From: GCA-2733415 sp964608925
GTDB taxonomy: Bacteria; Bacteroidota; Bacteroidia; Flavobacteriales; Flavobacteriaceae
Assembly: GCA_964608925.1 (NCBI GenBank)
Contig: CAZSQD010000007.1
Span: forward strand, 1 to 28,439
Direction of reading: 5' to 3'
DNA length: 28,439 nt
The notes beneath the pieces were generated by a model that ran no database searches, was not told the DNA's origin, and saw only the letters and a program-made list of their open reading frames with translations. The position numbers were made by a program, and so were the translations under genes. This document shows, piece by piece, positions 23,573-28,439 of this stretch. The stretch's first letter is position 1; each line of letters starts with the position of its first letter.

Positions 23573-23724
23573 GTTCTCAAAAAAGGGGTGCTTTTTTTAG
23601 TAGAAAAGTAAAAAGAAGACAAGTTGAGTCAATCAACTTTAAACTTTTTAAACTTTAAACTTAATTTGGCTGAGATCATACCCATTGAACCTAGAACAGG
23701 TAATGCTGTTTAGGAAGGCGAGAG
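23573..23724 (+). ncRNA. TPP (thiamine pyrophosphate) riboswitch
   Basis: The conserved THI core is present in order: GGGGTGC (23585-23591), a long P3 arm containing the hairpin AAGTTGA/TCAACTT (23621-23639), CTGAGA (23670-23675), ATACCC (23678-23683), GAACCT (23687-23692), the P5 hairpin AACAG-GTAATG-CTGTT (23695-23710) and AGGAA (23712-23716). P1 is probably TTCTC (23574-23578) with GAGAG (23720-23724). It binds thiamine pyrophosphate and normally turns the gene off. The controlled gene is the TonB-dependent receptor at 23841, about 117 bases downstream. Confidence 0.93.
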
Positions 23725-23839
23725 TCGCCGTTTTATTTAAAAAAAACAGGTACAATAATACTTGTTTTAGTAATTTTAATAACGCTTAGCGTTAAAAGAA
23801 TAATTTCCTCTTTTTATTCGATTTTTTAAAACAAATCGA
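23717..23839 (+). promoter_or_regulatory. Expression platform of the TPP riboswitch (four hairpins)
   Basis: Between aptamer and start codon are GGCGA-GAG-TCGCC (23717-23729, then GTTTTATTT), AAAACAGGTA/TACTTGTTTT (23743-23768, one G-U pair), TAACGC-TTA-GCGTTA (23780-23794) and TCGATTT/AAATCGA (23818-23839), which ends one base before the ATG. The first shares bases with the P1 3' strand, so it cannot form together with the ligand-bound aptamer; the last could hide the ribosome-binding region. Whether control is at termination or translation cannot be decided by eye. Confidence 0.55.
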
Positions 23840-23840
23840 C

Positions 23841-26024
23841 ATGAAAAACACTTTTCTTTATGTAGCATTTTTTGTGCTATCAGTAAGTGCTATTGCACAA
23901 CAAAAAACCGTAAAAGATACGGTTGTAATTCAAAAATTAGACGAAGTACTAGTAAAAGCTATTCGAGTAGAAGCTAGTGCACCTATTACCCATTCCAATG
24001 TTTCTAAAACAGCGTTGGAAAGTAGAAATTTAGGGCAAGATTTACCTATTTTATTAAACTATTTACCATCTGTAGTAACCACAAGTGATGCAGGAGCAGG
24101 TGTTGGTTATACAGGTATTAGAGTTCGTGGTGTAAGTGGTGCATCTACAAACATTACCATTAACGGTATTCCGTACAATGATGCAGAGGGTTTAGGAACT
24201 TTTTGGGTAGATTTACCTGACTTTTCTTCTTCCGTAGAAAGTTTACAATTACAACGTGGTGTAGGAACATCTACCAATGGTTCTGGAGCATTTGGTGCCA
24301 GTATTAATATTTTAACAGATGCAGTTTCTAAACAAGCAAATGGCGAAATATCCAATTCGTTTGGGAGTTATGGGACTCGTAAACACAATGTAAAATACAG
24401 CACAGGATTATTGAATAATCACGTGGAAATTTCTGGGCGTCTATCAAAAATAAAATCAGATGGCTATATTGATAGAGCCTCTTCTAACTTGGATTCGTAC
24501 TTTCTACAAGCTACTTATATTGATGCCAACACTTTAATAAAAGCATTAGCGTTTGGAGGTCATGAAATTACGTATCAAGCATGGTATGGCTTAACTAGAA
24601 ATCAAATAAAAGAAGATAGGAGTCAAAACGCAGCAGGTCAATATACCGATGTTGATGGAAACACTCAATTTTATGATAATGAAGTAGATAACTACAAGCA
24701 AGACCATTATCAATTGCATTGGAATGAAAAATTAAACGATGTATTGTCATTAAATGTAGGTGTAAATTATACGTATGGTCGTGGTTTTTATGAGCAATAT
24801 AAAGAAAATCAAGATTTTGCAACCTATGGTTTTACAGATATTGTTTTAGGAGGGCAAACCATAAATACTACCGATTTGATAAGAAGAAGATGGCTGGATA
24901 ATGATTTTTATGTATTTAATGCAGGGTTAAATTACAAAAAAGATAAAATAGATGCTTCTTTTGGAGGTTCTTTTAGTTTATATGAAGGTGATCATTTTGG
25001 CGAGGTAATTTGGGCTCAAAATGCAGGAAATAGTGAAATTAGAAATCATTATTACGACGGTAAAGGTAAAAAATACGACTTTAACGTGTTTACTAAAGCC
25101 ACTTACAAACTCAATAATAAGGTAAGTATTTTTGCTGACATTCAACAACGTACCGTAAACTATTCAACAAGCGGGACAAACTCTGACGGAGCATTGTTTG
25201 AAATTGATAAAGATTTTAATTTTTTCAATCCTAAAGCAGGGGTTAGTTTTAATCTAAATAATGCAAATAACCTATACTTTTCTTACGCACGTGCTAATAG
25301 AGAACCAAGTAGGAGTGATTTTAAAAGTAATCCTGATATTAAACCAGAACAGCTAAATGATTTTGAATTAGGGTGGCGTTTTAAAAATACTAAATTTAGT
25401 GTGAGCACTAATGTATATTATATGTTGTATAATGAGCAGTTAGTACTTACAGGAGATAGAGATGATACAAGCAGCCCTATACGTGATAATAGTGGTGAAA
25501 GCTCTCGTTTAGGTATTGAATTAGATGCAAAAATTAAATTAAATAGTAAATTTTCTATACAACCCAATATTACATTAAGTAGTAATAAAAATAAAGAAAC
25601 CCACGTAAATATGAATGGTGAGTTACTAAATTTAGGCACTACGGATATTACTTTTTCTCCCGAAATAGTTGCTTCAAATGCGTTGGTATATCAACCAATT
25701 AAAAACTTAAACCTATCCTTTTTAAGTAAATATGTAGGATCACAATTTATGAGTAACAACAACTCTAAAGTTTCAAAATTAGACCGTTATTTTGTGAATG
25801 ATTTTAATGTAAATTATACCATCCAACCCAAATCAATATTCACATCTATTGTTTTATCAGCATTGGTAAATAATATTTTTAATGAAGAATATATTTCAAA
25901 TGGAGGGTATTATAATTATGATGATACGTGGTCAACACCAGGTGTAACTACAACAATTGAAGGTGTTTGGTTATATCCACAAGCTACTCGTAATTTCTTA
26001 GTAGGTGCTACCCTAAAATTTTAG
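23841..26024 (+). CDS. TonB-dependent outer-membrane receptor, probably for thiamine
   Basis: This 727-residue protein has a signal peptide (MKNTFLYVAFFVLSVSAIAQ) and a plug domain from about 40 to 160 with the landmarks LNYLPSVVTTSD, TGIRVRGVSG, TNITINGIPYND, SVESLQLQRGVGTSTNGSGA and SINILTD. The remainder is a 22-stranded barrel with aromatic girdles, ending in NFLVGATLKF with the terminal Phe needed for outer-membrane insertion. It imports a scarce ligand using TonB energy. The TPP riboswitch in its leader and the thiamine-binding/PnuT genes nearby make thiamine or a thiamine precursor the likely cargo. It ends the locus with a strong terminator. Confidence 0.93.
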   Translation: MKNTFLYVAFFVLSVSAIAQQKTVKDTVVIQKLDEVLVKAIRVEASAPITHSNVSKTALESRNLGQDLPILLNYLPSVVTTSDAGAGVGYTGIRVRGVSGASTNITINGIPYNDAEGLGTFWVDLPDFSSSVESLQLQRGVGTSTNGSGAFGASINILTDAVSKQANGEISNSFGSYGTRKHNVKYSTGLLNNHVEISGRLSKIKSDGYIDRASSNLDSYFLQATYIDANTLIKALAFGGHEITYQAWYGLTRNQIKEDRSQNAAGQYTDVDGNTQFYDNEVDNYKQDHYQLHWNEKLNDVLSLNVGVNYTYGRGFYEQYKENQDFATYGFTDIVLGGQTINTTDLIRRRWLDNDFYVFNAGLNYKKDKIDASFGGSFSLYEGDHFGEVIWAQNAGNSEIRNHYYDGKGKKYDFNVFTKATYKLNNKVSIFADIQQRTVNYSTSGTNSDGALFEIDKDFNFFNPKAGVSFNLNNANNLYFSYARANREPSRSDFKSNPDIKPEQLNDFELGWRFKNTKFSVSTNVYYMLYNEQLVLTGDRDDTSSPIRDNSGESSRLGIELDAKIKLNSKFSIQPNITLSSNKNKETHVNMNGELLNLGTTDITFSPEIVASNALVYQPIKNLNLSFLSKYVGSQFMSNNNSKVSKLDRYFVNDFNVNYTIQPKSIFTSIVLSALVNNIFNEEYISNGGYYNYDDTWSTPGVTTTIEGVWLYPQATRNFLVGATLKF

Positions 26025-26066
26025 TAGTTAAACCACACTTAATAAGAAGTATAAACAGTTTTCTAG

Positions 26067-26099
26067 ACCGCTCTTGATGCAATTTAAGAGCGGTTTTTT
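26067..26099 (+). terminator. Intrinsic terminator of the TonB-dependent receptor gene
   Basis: ACCGCTCTT (26067-26075), a ten-base loop and AAGAGCGGT (26086-26094) form a 9-bp GC-containing stem followed by TTTTTA. It lies 43 bases after the stop codon. A textbook rho-independent terminator. Confidence 0.93.
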
Positions 26100-26323
26100 A
26101 TGCGTTTTCACGTGTTATAAATACTATTTTTCGGGTATTAAATGTGGTTTTGTTGGCTTTTGCAAGAGCTCATAAATCCGACAGTTATCGGATTACTTTT
26201 TAAAAGCACAAAACATTACATTTTCTCCAAAAAAGGATAATTAATTTACGCACTAACGCGAGTAAATTAATTATTTGAATAAGTGTTAGTAAATAGCTAC
26301 CTTACAATTATAAAATAAACAAG
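26100..26323. other. Gene-free stretch with two inverted repeats
   Basis: I see no gene here. It contains AATCCGA-N6-TCGGATT (26175-26194), similar in core to the palindrome at 9040-9057, and a larger hairpin with 13-bp arms ATAATTAATTTAC (26237-26249) and GTAAATTAATTAT (26262-26274) around a loop that adds a few GC pairs. The larger one lies 50 bases before the start of the small membrane protein gene and could be an operator or leader hairpin. No TAnnTTTG promoter is evident. Confidence 0.6.
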
Positions 26324-26599
26324 ATGAACATTTTAAAAAACACAAAAATCAACTGGATTATTACAATAGTTATTGCTATTTTATGTTTTGTTGCTTTAAA
26401 TTATTCGAATACGTTAAATAATATTGGTATGGCAGCAATAATAATGCGTTGGTTACCTTTTTTTATTGGAGGAGCTACTCTTCTTTTTTATTTTATCGCT
26501 AATTTAATGACCAAACAATACGCTTGGGTTGTTTTGTTGTTAGGTAACCTATTTAATATTATTGCAGTTGTAAGTTTTATGTTTCAGTATAAAAACTAA
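26324..26599 (+). CDS. Small membrane protein, unknown function
   Basis: The 91-residue product has three hydrophobic segments at about 11-28, 38-62 and 67-87, with short charged loops (KNTKIN at the start, MTKQ between helices 2 and 3) and ends in FQYKN. I do not recognise a family. The length, clean N-terminal MNILKNTKINW and membrane pattern support it as a real gene. It is a single gene downstream of a large inverted repeat and convergent with the lipoprotein gene at 26671. Confidence 0.65.
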   Translation: MNILKNTKINWIITIVIAILCFVALNYSNTLNNIGMAAIIMRWLPFFIGGATLLFYFIANLMTKQYAWVVLLLGNLFNIIAVVSFMFQYKN

Positions 26600-26655
26600 T
26601 TACCTGTTTACATTTTTTTTATAGTCTATCTATATTTGCTTTTAGGTATAATTAA

Positions 26656-26675
26656 GCTATCACCCTGCAATTAAT
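26656..26675 (-). repeat. Post-stop element, copy 1 (after the Rieske-like lipoprotein gene)
   Basis: Read in the direction of the lipoprotein gene, ATTAATTGCAGGGTGATAGC includes the TAA stop and then GCAGGGTGATAGC. The same 20-base sequence with one difference follows greA at 27744-27763, in the same orientation relative to its gene. Confidence 0.7.
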
Positions 26676-27108
26676 TATAAACCCTAACAATATTAGTATT
26701 TCTATCCACTCGGTAAGCGCGTAAACAATTACCAGTACCACCAACAACTTGTTGCCCCGTAAGTAATTGATATTTATAGCTTTCGCAAGAACACACTAAT
26801 TCAATACCATTTAATGACATTAAAGAGCAACTGTTTGGCGCATGAGCAGGATCACTAGCCTCAAATGCAACAATAGTGCTTCCTGTGTTGTATAAATAAA
26901 CCCCTTTTACGCCATAACTACTTAAAAACAGTGTGTTCCCAGCAAACTGTAAGCTACTGTATTGAGGTAAGTTTAAATTAATAGTACTCCCAGTGTCAAA
27001 AGGGTAATCAGGGAGTAGTTTACTCACGCAACCGTTTGAAGTATCATCATCATTTTTACAAGAAAAACATAAAATAAAGAGTGTAAAGTATATAGCAATT
27101 TTTTTCAT
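26671..27108 (-). CDS. Rieske-like lipoprotein with degenerate cluster site
   Basis: The 145-residue protein has a lipoprotein signal (lipobox CFSC, Cys17) followed by an acidic stretch. The body reads like a small Rieske beta-sandwich: GVYLYNTGSTIVAFEASDP (cut at about 70-88), then SCSL at 93-96, VCSCES at 105-110 and YKYQLLTGQQV...LRAYRV, which parallels the CxH ... CPCHGSxF ... G...L..Y pattern. In that alignment the two histidine ligands are Leu96 and Glu109, so a 2Fe-2S cluster is unlikely although four cysteines remain (94, 106, 108, 128). It diverges from greA across about 160 bases. Function is unknown. Confidence 0.72.
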   Translation of the reverse strand: MKKIAIYFTLFILCFSCKNDDDTSNGCVSKLLPDYPFDTGSTINLNLPQYSSLQFAGNTLFLSSYGVKGVYLYNTGSTIVAFEASDPAHAPNSCSLMSLNGIELVCSCESYKYQLLTGQQVVGGTGNCLRAYRVDRNTNIVRVYN

Positions 27109-27155
27109 AAAGGCATTAATTTGGATTGCAAGTTACAACAAAGCATAAAATTTCT

Positions 27156-27163
27156 TATATTTG
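27156..27163 (+). promoter_or_regulatory. Promoter -7 element of greA
   Basis: TATATTTG matches TAnnTTTG. It predicts a transcription start near 27170, exactly at the beginning of the terminator-like hairpin 27171-27205. Confidence 0.65.
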
Positions 27164-27170
27164 TTATAGT

Positions 27171-27210
27171 AATCCTATTCTGGAGTATTTTCAGGAAGTG
27201 GGATTTTTTG
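27171..27210 (+). promoter_or_regulatory. Terminator-like hairpin in the greA leader
   Basis: AATCCTA (27171-27177) pairs with TGGGATT (27199-27205, one T-G pair), and TT-CTG (27178-27182) pairs with CAG and AA around bulged G95 and G98; a nine-base loop closes it. Six Ts follow (27204-27209). The hairpin begins at the predicted transcription start and lies about 60 bases before the greA ATG, so it could end transcription early and release a 40-base RNA. This resembles in layout the GraL leader RNA of E. coli greA, but without sequence similarity that I can claim. Confidence 0.6.
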
Positions 27211-27271
27211 TATTATATAACGTAATACAAATTCAAAAAGTATAATTTAAGAATTAAAATAAAAATATATT

Positions 27272-27748
27272 ATGAGTAAAGTATCTTATTACTCTGAAGA
27301 AGGATTTAAGAAATTAAAAGACGAGTTAAATCAACTTAGAGACGTAGCGCGCCCAAAAGCATCACAAGCAATTGCAGAAGCAAGAGATAAAGGAGATTTA
27401 TCTGAAAATGCGGAGTATGATGCTGCTAAGGAAGCACAAGGGATGTTAGAAATGGAAATTTCTAAATTGGAAAATATTTTTGCCAATGCACGTATTTTAG
27501 ATGAGTCGCAATTAGACACCTCTAAAGTATTAATACATTCAAAAGTGAAAATTAAAAACACCACTAATGGTATGGAAATGGTATATACGTTAGTAGCAGA
27601 AAGTGAATCAGACTTAGCTAGTAATAAAATATCCGTAACCTCTCCAATTGGTAAAGGATTATTAGGTAATTCTGTAGGTGATATTGCTGAGGTAAAAGTA
27701 CCTAACGGTATTATGAAATTTGAAATTGTAGAAATTTCAAGAGATTAA
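27272..27748 (+). CDS. greA: Transcription elongation factor GreA
   Basis: GreA rescues backtracked RNA polymerase by entering the secondary channel and stimulating cleavage of the RNA 3' end. The 158-residue product has the N-terminal coiled coil (residues about 8-75) with the conserved GDLSENAEYDAAKE at 41-54; Asp42 and Glu45 correspond to the catalytic acidic tip (Asp41/Glu44 in E. coli). The C-terminal FKBP-like domain includes SDLASNKISVTSPIGKGLLG near 115-133. Size is standard. It has its own promoter and a structured leader that may attenuate it, and is followed by the HIT gene 95 bases downstream. Confidence 0.98.
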   Translation: MSKVSYYSEEGFKKLKDELNQLRDVARPKASQAIAEARDKGDLSENAEYDAAKEAQGMLEMEISKLENIFANARILDESQLDTSKVLIHSKVKIKNTTNGMEMVYTLVAESESDLASNKISVTSPIGKGLLGNSVGDIAEVKVPNGIMKFEIVEISRD

Positions 27749-27763
27749 TAGCAGGGTGATAGC
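27744..27763 (+). repeat. Post-stop element, copy 2 (after greA)
   Basis: ATTAATAGCAGGGTGATAGC covers the greA stop codon and the bases after it. It differs at one position from the sequence at the end of the divergent lipoprotein gene (26656-26675), so the two genes share a 3' element. Confidence 0.7.
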
Positions 27764-27780
27764 CAATAGCTTTAATTTTA

Positions 27781-27809
27781 CTCAATGTGCTACATCGAGA
27801 GCTTTTTTT
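27781..27809 (+). terminator. Probable terminator after greA
   Basis: CTCAATGT (27781-27788), a GCT loop and ACATCGAG (27792-27799) form an 8-bp stem with one A-C mismatch; AGC and a seven-base T-run follow. Moderate strength, so some read-through into the HIT gene is likely. Confidence 0.55.
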
Positions 27810-27843
27810 AATCTTTTAATTTTTCAATCTTTAAATAAACAGT

Positions 27844-28230
27844 ATGTCCATATTTACAAAAATTATTAGCGGAGAAATACCATGTTACAAAATTGCTGAA
27901 ACAGAAGACTTTTTAGCATTTTTAGATATTAATCCTAATGCAAAAGGGCATACCTTATGTGTTCCTAAAAAAGAAACCAATAAGGTTTTTGATTTACCAG
28001 AAGATGAGTATTTAAAATTAATGCAATTTTCTCGTAAAGTAGCACAAGCAATTGAAAAAGGGATAGCTTGTAAGCGTGTTGGAATGACAGTTATTGGGTT
28101 AGAAGTACCACACGTACACGTACATCTAATACCACTAAACACTATGGAAGATGCGCAATTTGTTAAAAAAGAAAAGTTAGAGAAATCTGAATTTGAAGCA
28201 ATTGCGATAAAAATAAAGGAAAACCTGTAA
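27844..28230 (+). CDS. HIT (histidine triad) family protein
   Basis: HIT proteins are small cytosolic nucleotide hydrolases or transferases, often acting on adenosine phosphoramidates or dinucleoside polyphosphates. The 128-residue product has the family start (SIFTKIISGEIPCYKI), DINPNAKGHTLCVPK at 28-42 and the catalytic triad HVHVHLIP at 90-97 with nucleophile His92. Length is normal for the HINT-like branch. It follows greA in the same direction, an arrangement I recall from other Bacteroidota, although a moderate terminator separates them. The substrate is not known. Confidence 0.95.
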   Translation: MSIFTKIISGEIPCYKIAETEDFLAFLDINPNAKGHTLCVPKKETNKVFDLPEDEYLKLMQFSRKVAQAIEKGIACKRVGMTVIGLEVPHVHVHLIPLNTMEDAQFVKKEKLEKSEFEAIAIKIKENL

Positions 28231-28257
28231 TTTTTAACATAAAAACTTAAAAAGCAC

Positions 28258-28287
28258 TTGTATAACCATAAAACAGTTGTATATTTG
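28258..28287 (+). promoter_or_regulatory. Promoter of the tRNA gene
   Basis: TTG (28258-28260), a 19-base spacer and TATATTTG (28280-28287) give a near-ideal Bacteroidota -33/-7 pair, 11 bases before the first tRNA base. Strong promoters of this kind are usual for stable RNAs. Confidence 0.75.
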
Positions 28288-28298
28288 CCGTCCAATAG

Positions 28299-28371
28299 CG
28301 CGGGATAGAGCAGTAGGCAGCTCGTCGGGCTCATAACCCGAAGGTCGCTGGTTCGAGTCCAGCTCCCGCTA
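28299..28371 (+). tRNA. Initiator tRNA-fMet (anticodon CAT)
   Basis: The cloverleaf folds completely: acceptor CGCGGGA/TCCCGCT, D-arm GAGC/GCTC, anticodon arm TCGGG-CTCATAA-CCCGA, variable AGGTC, T-arm GCTGG-TTCGAGT-CCAGC, discriminator A. Two initiator marks are present: an unpaired 1-72 position (C1 with U72) and three consecutive G-C pairs (GGG/CCC) next to the anticodon loop. The 3' CCA is not encoded. The D-loop is one base shorter than in E. coli fMet. Confidence 0.95.
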
Positions 28372-28379
28372 CTGAGTAA

Positions 28380-28409
28380 AAACCCTTTCAGAAATGAGAG
28401 GTTTTTTTT
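28380..28409 (+). terminator. Intrinsic terminator of the tRNA gene
   Basis: AAACC (28380-28384) and TTTC (28386-28389), with a bulged C, pair with GAGA and GGTTT (28396-28404) around a six-base loop. The T-run extends to 28409. It lies nine bases after the tRNA. Confidence 0.75.
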
Positions 28410-28439
28410 ATGCCATAAATTCAAGGCTCCTTGGGTATT

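Noticed and set aside
27885..28424. 179-codon open frame on the minus strand covering the HIT gene and tRNA
   Set aside because: It is antisense to a clear HIT coding sequence and crosses a tRNA and terminator; its sequence has no family-like features.

Overview
The window looks like an ordinary chromosomal stretch of a low-GC marine-type Bacteroidota, most likely Flavobacteriaceae. Supporting signs are the AT-rich codon use, repeated TAnnTTTG promoter elements (the Bacteroidota -7 box), a type IX secretion C-terminal sorting domain, many 'MKK...AQ' signal peptides, a TonB-dependent receptor behind a TPP riboswitch, and family members typical of Flavobacteriia (group II GGGP synthase, DUF4301, HIT/greA pair). 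A run of ten Ns (17545-17554) shows that this is draft assembly.

Region 1 (1-5966): a DUF456 membrane protein diverges from a BlaI-type repressor, followed by a BlaR1-like M56 membrane protease with a TonB C-terminal domain, a TPR protein and a small lipoprotein that resembles that same TonB domain. The shared promoter region carries three copies of the dyad ACTAA-N4-TTAGT around the -7 box. A Bax-inhibitor-1-like membrane protein and a beta-barrel-like exported protein follow on the minus strand.

Region 2 (5967-12043): a GT2 glycosyltransferase and an LPG-synthase/flippase-like membrane protein form a minus-strand operon, divergent from an outer-membrane-type protein. An intergenic patch of short palindromic repeats precedes ruvC. 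Next is a large exported fibre-like protein ending in a Peptidase_S74 self-cleaving chaperone domain.

Region 3 (12044-19992): ahcY (S-adenosylhomocysteine hydrolase) with a clear terminator diverges from a 4'-phosphopantetheinyl transferase and a GGGP-synthase-type lipid enzyme. Three exported proteins follow: one has a perfect sigma-54 promoter match upstream, and one is a 1083-residue type IX secretion cargo with two propeller-like repeat blocks.

Region 4 (19993-26100) is a vitamin-uptake locus: YkoF/MTH1187-type thiamine-binding protein, PnuC-family (probably PnuT) transporter, NadR-type P-loop kinase, DUF4301 protein, a frameshifted arfB, then a TPP riboswitch controlling a TonB-dependent receptor. 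The likely logic is outer-membrane import by the receptor, inner-membrane passage through PnuT, and trapping by phosphorylation.

Region 5 (26025-28439): a small membrane protein, a degenerate Rieske-like lipoprotein divergent from greA (which has a terminator-like hairpin in its leader), a HIT hydrolase and an initiator tRNA gene with promoter and terminator.

I do not see a defence island, prophage, CRISPR array or intact insertion sequence. The most promising items for follow-up are the triple BlaI-type operator, the NadR-like kinase in a thiamine context, the greA leader hairpin and the shared element after two neighbouring stop codons.
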